NCBI GenBank assembly: GCA_020161615.1
Contig: JAIUPD010000003.1
Span: forward strand, 462,507-526,506
From: Pseudomonadota bacterium
Lineage (GTDB): Bacteria; Pseudomonadota; Alphaproteobacteria; Rhodobacterales; Rhodobacteraceae
Direction of reading: 5' to 3'
DNA length: 64,000 bases
The position numbers were made by a program, and so were the translations under genes. The notes under the pieces were generated by a model. It searched no databases. It was not told the DNA's origin and saw nothing but the letters and a program-made list of their open reading frames with translations. This document shows positions 43,498 to 49,563 of this stretch, one piece after another (position 1 is the first letter of the stretch; the number at the start of each line of letters is the position of its first letter).

Positions 43498-44382
43498 ATG
43501 AATGCCCGCGTTTCCCTTGACGATCCCGAGTTCGCCGCCAGCACCGCGGCCGAGGTTCCCTTGATGCTGAATACCCCGATCCAGGCCGCCCTTCCCGCCC
43601 CGGCCCAGTTCGCCGCCGTCACCGACCTCATCAAATCCGTCTTCAACGTTCCCGCCGTCTCGGTCGCGCTGCATGGGGCGCCCGCCAATGCCGAGGGCGG
43701 CGTCTATCGGTCCTTTCTGGAAATCCCGCTGATCAAGGACGAGGTGGTGATCGGTTCGCTCCGGGTGCTGGACAGCGCCGAGCGGGATTTTTCCGACCGC
43801 GATTGCCAGCTTCTCGAGGGGTTCGCCAAGCTGGTCGTCGACCAGGTGGAACTCTGGGGCGAGGCCAGCCGCGACGTGCTGACCGGCGCCATGACCCGCC
43901 GCGCCTTTTCCGACACGCTGCGCAAGAGCTTCGCCGCCCGCGCCCGGGCGCATGCCAAGGCCTCGCTGGTGATCTTCGACCTCGACCATTTCAAGCGGAT
44001 CAACGACACCTGGGGCCATGCCGCGGGCGATGCGGTGCTGAAGGCCGTGGCGCGTTGCGTGCTGCGTGAGCTGCGGGTCGAGGACAGTTTCGGCCGCATC
44101 GGCGGCGAGGAATTCGCCGTCCTCGTCGCCAATGCCGATGCCGCCATCGCCTCGGATGTGGCCGAGCGCGTGCGCCGGGCCATCGAGCGCCTGTCGATCC
44201 CGGGCTATCCCCAGATCCCGGTCAGCGCCAGCTTCGGCGTGGCCGAGGCGACGGATGCGGTCCTCGATGTCGAGGATTGGACCGACAGGGCCGATGCCCA
44301 GCTTTACACGGCCAAGGAAAACGGCCGCAACCGGGTCTGCGTGGCGAACGAGGCGACACCGCGGGCGGCCATGGTGAACTGA
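43498..44382 (+). CDS. Diguanylate cyclase with degenerate GAF-like sensor
   Basis: A 294-residue protein. Residues ~25-125 resemble a truncated GAF domain (FAAVTDLIKSVFNVPAVSVA, VIGSLRVLDSAERDFSDRDC). The GGDEF domain covers ~128-285: DVLTGAMTRRAF, FDLDHFKRINDTWGHAAGD, and the active-site GGEEF near residue 201. The allosteric I-site RxxD is present as RVED exactly five residues before GGEEF, so product inhibition by c-di-GMP is expected. No EAL domain. It is soluble. The input signal is unknown. Confidence 0.9.
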   Translation: MNARVSLDDPEFAASTAAEVPLMLNTPIQAALPAPAQFAAVTDLIKSVFNVPAVSVALHGAPANAEGGVYRSFLEIPLIKDEVVIGSLRVLDSAERDFSDRDCQLLEGFAKLVVDQVELWGEASRDVLTGAMTRRAFSDTLRKSFAARARAHAKASLVIFDLDHFKRINDTWGHAAGDAVLKAVARCVLRELRVEDSFGRIGGEEFAVLVANADAAIASDVAERVRRAIERLSIPGYPQIPVSASFGVAEATDAVLDVEDWTDRADAQLYTAKENGRNRVCVANEATPRAAMVN

Positions 44383-44416
44383 CCCGCCCCGGGCACCTGG
44401 GCCTCTTGAAAAGCCG

Positions 44417-44441
44417 CGCCCGCCGGGGCGTGTTTTTCTTT
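44417..44441 (+). terminator. Terminator after the diguanylate cyclase gene
   Basis: CGCCC (44417-44421), loop GCCG, GGGCG (44426-44430), then TGTTTTTCTTT. A short but clear GC hairpin with a T-run. It isolates the cyclase gene from the small-protein genes, and its T-run touches the first TTGAACC element. Confidence 0.7.
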
Positions 44442-44470
44442 GAACCGCAGGCCTGCCCGGCGCGACCCAT
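44440..44470 (+). promoter_or_regulatory. Promoter-like element P1 of the small-protein cluster
   Basis: TTGAACC (44440-44446), 17 bases, GACCCAT (44464-44470). The same pair with the same spacing occurs at 44700-44730 and 44969-44999. The first base of GAC is 44 bases before the ATG of the 31-residue gene. It resembles an alternative sigma-factor promoter rather than a sigma-70 one (no TATAAT-like -10). Confidence 0.55.
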
Positions 44471-44507
44471 GGTTGTTCAGTCCATCCCTCCTGCCCAGGA
44501 ACCCATC

Positions 44508-44603
44508 ATGAGCCCCACCACCGCCAAATCCCTGCTGACCCAGCCGCGCCCCGCGCCCACCACCCCGCGCCGCCCGATCCTGACGCTGTTCGGCAAGCGC
44601 TGA
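44508..44603 (+). CDS. 31-residue small protein
   Basis: ATG at 44508, preceded by CAGGA about nine bases upstream, encodes MSPTTAKSLLTQPRPAPTTP followed by RRPILTLFGKR and TGA. It is basic (six Arg/Lys, no acidic residue), Pro/Thr-rich, with a short hydrophobic C-terminal motif ILTLF. No known family. The case for it being real is its own promoter-like element upstream and a strong terminator 28 bases downstream, which leaves no other gene for this transcript to serve; a non-coding RNA is the alternative. Confidence 0.5.
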   Translation: MSPTTAKSLLTQPRPAPTTPRRPILTLFGKR

Positions 44604-44631
44604 ATCCTCCTCTTCCCTCCCCTCGTTGACT

Positions 44632-44660
44632 GGGCCGCCCTCGGGGCGGCCCTTCTTTTT
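44632..44660 (+). terminator. Terminator after the 31-residue gene
   Basis: GGGCCGCC (44632-44639) and GGCGGCCC (44645-44652) form an 8-bp perfect stem with a five-base loop, followed by TTCTTTTT. A textbook intrinsic terminator. Confidence 0.88.
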
Positions 44661-44699
44661 CGCCCGCCCCCCGGTTCGGTCGTCGCCGGCCGCCCCCGA

Positions 44700-44730
44700 T
44701 TGAACCCCAACCGCCGGTCCCGCGACACAG
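44700..44730 (+). promoter_or_regulatory. Promoter-like element P2 of the small-protein cluster
   Basis: TTGAACC (44700-44706), 17 bases, GACACAG (44724-44730). Same architecture as P1 and P3, 30 bases before the ATG of the 35-residue gene. It starts 40 bases after the preceding terminator. Confidence 0.5.
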
Positions 44731-44753
44731 ACGTATCAACCCCGGAGAGTGCC

Positions 44754-44861
44754 ATGTTCCGCCTCGATACCGCTGCCACGCTGCTCCGCCAGATCGGCGT
44801 CCCGCCCCGCGGCGCGCGCCTGCGCCAGATCCCGCTGGCCATCCCGGTCCGCAGCCGCTGA
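44754..44861 (+). CDS. 35-residue small protein
   Basis: ATG 44754 with GGAGAG seven to twelve bases upstream encodes a 35-residue basic protein starting MFRLDTAATLLRQIGVPPRG and ending IPLAIPVRSR. It could form a short amphipathic helix (residues 5-15), then an Arg/Pro-rich segment. One acidic and seven Arg residues. No family recognised. It has its own promoter-like element and terminator, as its neighbours do. Confidence 0.5.
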   Translation: MFRLDTAATLLRQIGVPPRGARLRQIPLAIPVRSR

Positions 44862-44894
44862 CCCCCGGCTGCCGGCCCTGACCGCGCCCCTGCA

Positions 44895-44925
44895 CGCCCC
44901 CGCTCTCCGGGGGCGTTTCGCATTT
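44895..44925 (+). terminator. Terminator after the 35-residue gene
   Basis: CGCCCCCG (44895-44902) pairs with CGGGGGCG (44908-44915) around loop CTCTC, followed by TTTCGCATTTT. The stem is strong; the T-run is broken. Confidence 0.75.
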
Positions 44926-44968
44926 TCCGCCCCGCGCCAGCCAATACCGCAAGGCTCTGCCGAAATCT

Positions 44969-44999
44969 TTGAACCGGATCCGGGATCGCCACGACCCAT
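44969..44999 (+). promoter_or_regulatory. Promoter-like element P3 of the small-protein cluster
   Basis: TTGAACC (44969-44975), 17 bases, GACCCAT (44993-44999). Both boxes are identical to those of P1, extended to CTTTGAACCG and CGACCCATxG. It stands 45 bases before the ATG of the 66-residue gene. Confidence 0.55.
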
Positions 45000-45037
45000 T
45001 GCCATAGAGATGCTGCTCCCAACCCAAGGATGCCCCG

Positions 45038-45238
45038 ATGACCCGCGCTGCCCTCGCCTTCGCCACCCTGCTCACCCTCTCGCTCAACGGCTCGCTCGCC
45101 GCCGCCTCGGTCCCCGTGGCCTGCAACACCCAGGGCGTCTGCGCGATCTCGCTGCGCATGCTGACGCCGCCTCCGGCCCGCCCCGCCGACCTCGCCCAGC
45201 GCGCCGCGCTCCTGCTGCCCGCCGCGGGCCAACGCTGA
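45038..45238 (+). CDS. 66-residue predicted secreted peptide with a Cys pair
   Basis: The 66-residue product starts MTRAALAFATLLTLSLNGSL, a signal peptide with likely cleavage after AAA near residue 23. The mature part of about 43 residues has two Cys (ACNTQGVC), a conserved MLTPPPARPADL segment and an Ala/Leu-rich end. It is a paralogue of the gene at 45375: both share LLTLSLNGS, the Cys pair and MLTPPPARPADL, and their DNA is nearly identical over those parts. Preceded by an AAGGATG-like site. Function unknown; predicted periplasmic or exported. Confidence 0.65.
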   Translation: MTRAALAFATLLTLSLNGSLAAASVPVACNTQGVCAISLRMLTPPPARPADLAQRAALLLPAAGQR

Positions 45239-45265
45239 CCCTTTCCTCCTGCCGCCCTCCCTCCG

Positions 45266-45295
45266 CCGCGCTCTGTCCCCGGAGCGCGGTTTTTT
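45266..45295 (+). terminator. Terminator after the 66-residue gene
   Basis: CCGCGCTC (45266-45273) pairs with GAGCGCGG (45282-45289) around an eight-base loop, followed by TTTTTT (45290-45295). A strong intrinsic terminator immediately before the fourth promoter. Confidence 0.9.
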
Positions 45296-45306
45296 CTTGT
45301 TTCCGG

Positions 45307-45332
45307 GGAACTTGCGGCGAGCGGGTGCCGTT
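45307..45332 (+). promoter_or_regulatory. EcfG-type promoter-like element P4
   Basis: GGAAC (45307-45311), 17 bases, CGTT (45329-45332). This is an exact match to the GGAAC-N16-17-CGTT consensus of the alphaproteobacterial general-stress sigma factor EcfG. The other three elements fit a relaxed form of it: TGAAC-N17-CGAC. It lies 46 bases before the ATG of the 63-residue gene. Confidence 0.55.
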
Positions 45333-45374
45333 GTTCCTGCAACAAGGACGAAACGAACCGACAGGATCGCCGCC

Positions 45375-45566
45375 ATGACCCGTACCGCCCTGGCCCTCGC
45401 CGCCCTGCTCACCCTCTCGCTCAACGGCTCCATCGCCGTCGCGGCGGTTGCCGCCTGCACCGGCGGCAGCACCTGCTCCGTGCCGCTGGGCATGCTGACG
45501 CCGCCCCCGGCCCGCCCGGCCGACCTCCCGCGCGAGGTGGCGATGCCGCTCCCTGCCGGCGGCTGA
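45375..45566 (+). CDS. 63-residue predicted secreted peptide with a Cys pair
   Basis: The product starts MTRTALALAALLTLSLNGSI, a signal peptide likely cleaved near AVAA. The mature part contains ACTGGSTC, then VPLGMLTPPPARPADL and a short Pro/Gly-rich end. It is a tandem paralogue of the 66-residue peptide, with the two Cys spaced one residue differently. The frame is open upstream to 45297, but the signal peptide places the start at ATG 45375. It ends 49 bases before prfC and may be read through into it, as no terminator is visible. Confidence 0.65.
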   Translation: MTRTALALAALLTLSLNGSIAVAAVAACTGGSTCSVPLGMLTPPPARPADLPREVAMPLPAGG

Positions 45567-45615
45567 GCGCAGGCGCCCAGTGGACAGGCGGGGCGCTTTC
45601 GGCTAGTGCGCGCGC

Positions 45616-47214
45616 ATGCTGGACAATCGCCCCACCCTGCCGCCCGAAATCGCCCGCCGCCGGACCTTTGCGATCATCTCGCATCCCGACGCCGGCAAGA
45701 CCACGCTGACCGAGAAGTTCCTGCTTTTCGGCGGGGCGATCCAGATGGCGGGCCAGGTGCGCGCCAAGGGCGAGGCGCGGCGCACGCGCTCGGACTTCAT
45801 GCAGATGGAAAAGGACCGGGGCATTTCCGTCTCGGCCTCGGCCATGTCCTTCGATTTCGAGAGTTGGCGTTTCAACCTGGTCGACACGCCCGGCCACTCG
45901 GATTTCTCGGAAGATACCTATCGCACGCTGACTGCGGTGGACGCGGCCATCATGGTGATCGACGGCGCCAAGGGCGTGGAGAGCCAGACGCAGAAACTCT
46001 TCGAGGTCTGCCGGCTCAGGGACCTGCCGATCCTGACCTTCTGCAACAAGATGGACCGCGAGGCCCGCGACACATTCGAGATCATCGACGAGATCCAGGA
46101 AAACCTGGCCATCGACGTGACCCCGGCGTCCTGGCCCATCGGTCAGGGCCGCGATTTCCTGGGTTGCTACGACATCCTGCACGACCGGCTGGAACTGATG
46201 GACCGCGCCGACCGCAACCGGGTGGGCGAGTCGATCAAGATCAAGGGGCTGGACGATCCGAAACTCGCCCAGCACATTCCGGCGGCGATGCTGGAGACGC
46301 TGAAGGAAGAGCTGGAGATGGCCCGCGCCCTCCTGCCCGCCTTCGACCGCGAGCAGGTGCTGAACGGCTCGATGACGCCGATCTGGTTCGGCTCGGCGAT
46401 CAATTCCTTCGGCGTGCGCGAACTCATGGCCGGCATGGCCGAATTCGGCCCGGCGCCGCAGCCCCTGACCACCGACAAGCGCCAGGTCGGCCCGGAGGAG
46501 GAGAAGGTCACCGGCTTCGTCTTCAAGGTCCAGGCCAACATGGACCCCAAGCACCGCGACCGCGTGGCCTTCGTGCGCCTCGCCTCGGGGCATTTCCAGC
46601 GCGGGATGAAGCTGATGCATGTCCGCTCGGGCAAGCCGATGGCGATCACCAATCCGGTCCTCTTCCTCGCCGCCGACCGCGAACTGACCGAGGAAGCCTG
46701 GGCCGGCGACATCATGGGCATCCCGAACCACGGGCAGCTTCGCATCGGCGACACGCTGACCGAGGGCGAGGCGATGCGCTTCACCGGCATCCCCTCCTTC
46801 GCGCCGGAACTCCTGCAAAATGTCCGCGCGGGCGACCCGATGAAGGCCAAGCATCTGGAAAAGGCGCTGATGCAATTCGCCGAGGAAGGCGCGGCCAAGG
46901 TCTTCAAACCCTCGATCGGCTCGGGCTTCATCGTCGGCGTGGTCGGCGCCCTGCAATTCGAGGTGCTGGCCAGCCGGATCGAGCTGGAATACGGCCTGCC
47001 GGTGCGCTTCGAGCCGTCGCAATTCACCTCGGCGCGCTGGATCTCGGGCGACAAGGCCGAGGTCGAGAAGGTGGTCAACGTGAACAAGCAGCACATTGCC
47101 ACGGATCACGACGGCGATCTGGTGTACCTGACCCGCCTGCAATGGGACATCGACCGGATCGGCCGTGACCATCCGGGCGTGAAACTGACCGCGACCAAGG
47201 AAATGATGGTCTGA
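45616..47214 (+). CDS. prfC: Peptide chain release factor 3
   Basis: A 532-residue GTPase that recycles RF1/RF2 after peptide release. G motifs: SHPDAGKTTLTEK (G1), DRGISVSASA (G2), DTPGHSDFSEDTYR (G3), NKMDRE (G4). Domain II (EEEKVTGFVFKVQANMDPKH) and domain III (LQFEVLASRIELEYGLPVRF) follow in the usual order. ISVS rather than ISVT in switch I is normal in RF3. A bulged hairpin GGGTGTTCCC/GGGACACCC (47221-47244) follows the gene without a T-run. Confidence 0.96.
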   Translation: MLDNRPTLPPEIARRRTFAIISHPDAGKTTLTEKFLLFGGAIQMAGQVRAKGEARRTRSDFMQMEKDRGISVSASAMSFDFESWRFNLVDTPGHSDFSEDTYRTLTAVDAAIMVIDGAKGVESQTQKLFEVCRLRDLPILTFCNKMDREARDTFEIIDEIQENLAIDVTPASWPIGQGRDFLGCYDILHDRLELMDRADRNRVGESIKIKGLDDPKLAQHIPAAMLETLKEELEMARALLPAFDREQVLNGSMTPIWFGSAINSFGVRELMAGMAEFGPAPQPLTTDKRQVGPEEEKVTGFVFKVQANMDPKHRDRVAFVRLASGHFQRGMKLMHVRSGKPMAITNPVLFLAADRELTEEAWAGDIMGIPNHGQLRIGDTLTEGEAMRFTGIPSFAPELLQNVRAGDPMKAKHLEKALMQFAEEGAAKVFKPSIGSGFIVGVVGALQFEVLASRIELEYGLPVRFEPSQFTSARWISGDKAEVEKVVNVNKQHIATDHDGDLVYLTRLQWDIDRIGRDHPGVKLTATKEMMV

Positions 47215-47486
47215 CGGGCCGGGTGTTCCCCGCACGGGACACCCGCCTTCCCCACGATATCAAGCCCTCGACCCGGCCCGCTGACGTTTCGGCAGGCTCG
47301 TCCTGCGCCCCCGATCCCGCTTGCGCCCCCGCCCGGCGAGGCGCATCGTCGCGGCGCAAGACGGACCCGGCTCAGGCGCCCCGCCCGCCTGCTGCCTGAC
47401 GAGGGCCCTGGCCCAGCGGCCCGGCCCTCCCGCGCATCGGCCCGCCCCGCATCCGCCGGGCGGGGGCTCGAAAAAGGAATCCCACC

Positions 47487-47618
47487 ATGGGCAAGGGCGA
47501 TAGCAAACGCGGCAACAAGGAAGCCAAGAAACCGAAGAAGGAAAAGCCGAAGGTGCTCGCCACGGCGAATTTCACCGGCGGCAAGACGACCACCATCGCC
47601 GGCAAGGCGGTGAAGTAA
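47487..47618 (+). CDS. 43-residue Lys-rich microprotein
   Basis: ATG 47487, with AAAAAGGA eight bases upstream, encodes a 43-residue protein starting MGKGDSKRGNKEAKKPKKEK and ending TIAGKAVK. The N-terminal half is almost all Lys, Glu, Pro and Gly; the C-terminal half is Thr/Gly/Ala-rich. Similar short proteins with a GDSKRGNKEAKKPKKEK-like N terminus occur in other alphaproteobacteria as conserved hypotheticals. A nucleic-acid-binding role is possible from the charge but unproven. The 272 bases between prfC and it hold only the hairpin noted at prfC. Confidence 0.75.
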   Translation: MGKGDSKRGNKEAKKPKKEKPKVLATANFTGGKTTTIAGKAVK

Positions 47619-47630
47619 CCCCCGCCCCGC

Positions 47631-47798
47631 TCATCTTTGCGCTGAAAATATCCTCGGGGGTTCCCAAAGGGGGTGGAAAACCCCCTTTGGCGGGGGGGGT
47701 GCGGGGGGCGGCGCCCCCCGCTTCCGGCGCGGCAAGGCCGCGCCGCCGGTCGCCCGGGGCGCCCGCGTTAGCGGGCAACGAGGGCGAAACCTCTCCCC
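47631..47798. repeat. Composite intergenic repeat, single forward copy
   Basis: The cleanest copy. TCATCTTTGCGCTGAAAATA begins at 47631 and leads to ATCCTCGGGGG (47650-47660); the hairpin CCAAAGGGGG/CCCCCTTTGG with loop TGGAAAA is at 47664-47690; then GCGGGGGGCGGCGCCCCCCG (47701-47720), CGGCGCGGC/GCCGCGCCG (47725-47744) and the end module GCGGGCAACGAGGGCGAAAC (47771-47790). It begins 12 bases after the microprotein stop and ends just before the stop of the convergent dehydrogenase. Confidence 0.85.
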
Positions 47799-47808
47799 CG
47801 CCTGACGC

Positions 47809-48795
47809 TTACAGCATCCCCGGCAGCACCTGATCCGGCGGCCGGTGCCCGTCGGCGAAGGTCTTGATGTTCAGGATCACCTTCTCGCCCATCTCGACCC
47901 GTCCCTCCAGCGTGGCCGAGCCCATATGCGGCAGCAGCACCACATTTGGTAGTTCCCTCAACCGCGGGTTCACCTCGGCCCCGCGTTCGAAGACATCGAG
48001 CCCCGCGCCGCCCAGTTCCCCCGCCCTCAGCATCCGGGTCAGCGCGTTCTCGTCGATCACCTCCCCGCGTGAGGTGTTGACGATCACCGCCGAGGGCTTC
48101 ATCAGCTTTAGCCGCCGGGCGTTCATCAGATGGAAGGTCGAGGGCGTGTGCGGGCAGTTGATCGAGATCACATCCATCCGCGCCACCATCTGGTCGAGGC
48201 TTTCCCAATAGCTGGCCTCCAGCGGCGCCTCGACCTCGGCGCGCAGGCGCTTGCGGTTGTGGTAATGGATCTGCATGCCGAAGGCCTGCGCGCGCCGTGC
48301 CACCGCCTGGCCGATCCGCCCCATGCCCAGGATCCCCAGCCGCTTGCCGCCGATCCGCCCGCCCAGATGCGCCATCGGCGACCAGCCGGACCAGCCGCCC
48401 GCCTGCATCACCGCCAGCCCCTCGGGGATGCGCCGCGTCACCGCCAGCATCAGCGCGATGGTCATGTCGGCGGTATCCTCGGTCACCACGCCCGGGGTGT
48501 TCGAGACCAGGATCCCGCGCTGGCGGGCCGATTGCACGTCGATATGGTCGATCCCCGCCCCGTAATTGGCGATGAGTTTCAGCCTCTCGCCCGCCCCGGC
48601 CAGGAGCCCCGCGTCGATATGGTCGGTCAGCGTCGGCACCAGCACATCGGCGCGCGCCATCGCCGCCAGCAATTCCTCGCGGCTCATCGGCCGGTCGTCA
48701 TCCCTCAACTCGGCGTCGAACAATTCCTTCAGCCGCGTTTCCACCGGGTCGGGCAGGCGTCGCGTGACCACCACACTCAGGCGCTTGAGGGGCAT
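47809..48795 (-). CDS. D-2-hydroxyacid dehydrogenase (glyoxylate reductase-like)
   Basis: A 328-residue NAD(P)-dependent D-2-hydroxyacid dehydrogenase. The nucleotide motif is LGILGMGRIGQAVARRAQAF (GxGxxG), followed by HNRKR, where Arg replaces the Asp of NAD enzymes and points to NADPH. The catalytic Arg (NTSRGEVID), Glu (EVNPRLRE region) and His (LPHMGSAT) are present. Substrates in this group include glyoxylate and hydroxypyruvate. ATG 48795 was chosen because MPLKRLSVVVTRRLPDPVE is the normal start. Confidence 0.88.
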   Translation of the reverse strand: MPLKRLSVVVTRRLPDPVETRLKELFDAELRDDDRPMSREELLAAMARADVLVPTLTDHIDAGLLAGAGERLKLIANYGAGIDHIDVQSARQRGILVSNTPGVVTEDTADMTIALMLAVTRRIPEGLAVMQAGGWSGWSPMAHLGGRIGGKRLGILGMGRIGQAVARRAQAFGMQIHYHNRKRLRAEVEAPLEASYWESLDQMVARMDVISINCPHTPSTFHLMNARRLKLMKPSAVIVNTSRGEVIDENALTRMLRAGELGGAGLDVFERGAEVNPRLRELPNVVLLPHMGSATLEGRVEMGEKVILNIKTFADGHRPPDQVLPGML

Positions 48796-48884
48796 GGACT
48801 TCTCCTTGGGTCTTTCAAATCGGGCCGCTTGCTGGCAAAGTGGCGCAGAGCGAACCGAGGCACAAGCCATCCGAAGAACCCCGC

Positions 48885-48901
48885 GCGAAATTAAATTTCG
48901 C
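48885..48901. promoter_or_regulatory. Perfect palindrome in a divergent promoter region
   Basis: GCGAAATTAAATTTCGC has 8-bp arms around one central A. It stands between the divergent dehydrogenase and SH3-protein genes in an otherwise GC-rich region, about 90 bases upstream of the first and 62 bases upstream of the second. The symmetry and position suggest an operator for a dimeric regulator. Confidence 0.5.
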
Positions 48902-48962
48902 AGTCAATGAACGGGGGCCGGGGGCATCATCAGACCTGCGCAAGCAGGCCGGGCAGGACCGA

Positions 48963-49517
48963 ATGCGCAAAGCGATTGCGATCGTCGTCTGGGCGGCCAT
49001 CGTCCCCCTTGCTGGCAGCGCGGGGGGCGATGAGGTCATCGCCACCCAGACCGCCGCCACCCCGCCCCCCGCCGCGAGTTCCGCCCCGGCCGTGGGCCCC
49101 GAGACGGGGCTGCCCCTGCCGCGCTATGTCTCGCTCAAGACCTCGCGCGGGCGGGCACGGCGCGGGCCGTCGGACACCCACCGCGTCGACTGGATCTATA
49201 CGCTGCGCGACCTGCCGCTGCGGGTGACGGGCGAATTCGAGCATTGGCGCCGGGTCGAGGATTCCGAGGGCGAGGGCGGCTGGATCCATTACTCTCTGCT
49301 CTCGGGCGTGCGCACCGTGCTGGTCACGCAGGACATGACGCCGCTGCGCGCCCTGCCCCAGTCCAGCGCGACCGAGCTTGCCTATCTGGAGGCGGGCGTG
49401 GTGGCGCGGATCATGGAATGCTCCCTCGGCTGGTGCCGGGTCAGTGTCGAGGGCAGCCGTGGCTGGCTGGAGACATCGGCCGTCTGGGGCGTCGACCCGG
49501 ACGAGGAGCTACATTGA
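48963..49517 (+). CDS. SH3-domain exported protein
   Basis: A 184-residue protein with a signal peptide (AIAIVVWAAIVPLAGSAGGD) and a bacterial SH3-like region of the DUF1058 type: LPRYVSLKTSRGRARRGPSD near residue 54, WRRVEDSEGEGGWIHYSLLS, then a second half (ELAYLEAGVVARIMECSLGW) ending in SRGWLETSAVWGV. Two Cys (ECSLGWC) could form a disulfide. Such proteins usually bind cell-wall components. ATG 48963 gives the signal peptide; a start at 48840 would bury it. Confidence 0.8.
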   Translation: MRKAIAIVVWAAIVPLAGSAGGDEVIATQTAATPPPAASSAPAVGPETGLPLPRYVSLKTSRGRARRGPSDTHRVDWIYTLRDLPLRVTGEFEHWRRVEDSEGEGGWIHYSLLSGVRTVLVTQDMTPLRALPQSSATELAYLEAGVVARIMECSLGWCRVSVEGSRGWLETSAVWGVDPDEELH

Positions 49518-49563
49518 CGGGCGGTGCTGGACGCCGCCCGGGCGCGGCGCTAGCCTGCCTTCC

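Noticed and set aside
44440-44999. Heat-shock sigma-32 reading of the TTGAACC/GACCCAT elements
   Set aside because: The distance between TTGAAC and CCCAT is 20 bases, longer than the 11-17 expected, and the second element lacks CCCAT; an ECF-like reading with constant N17 fits all four better.
44477-45493. Long minus-strand open frames across the small-protein cluster
   Set aside because: Gly/Arg-rich shadow frames; they run through three plus-strand terminators and have no ribosome-binding site. The plus-strand signal peptides and paralogy are far better support.
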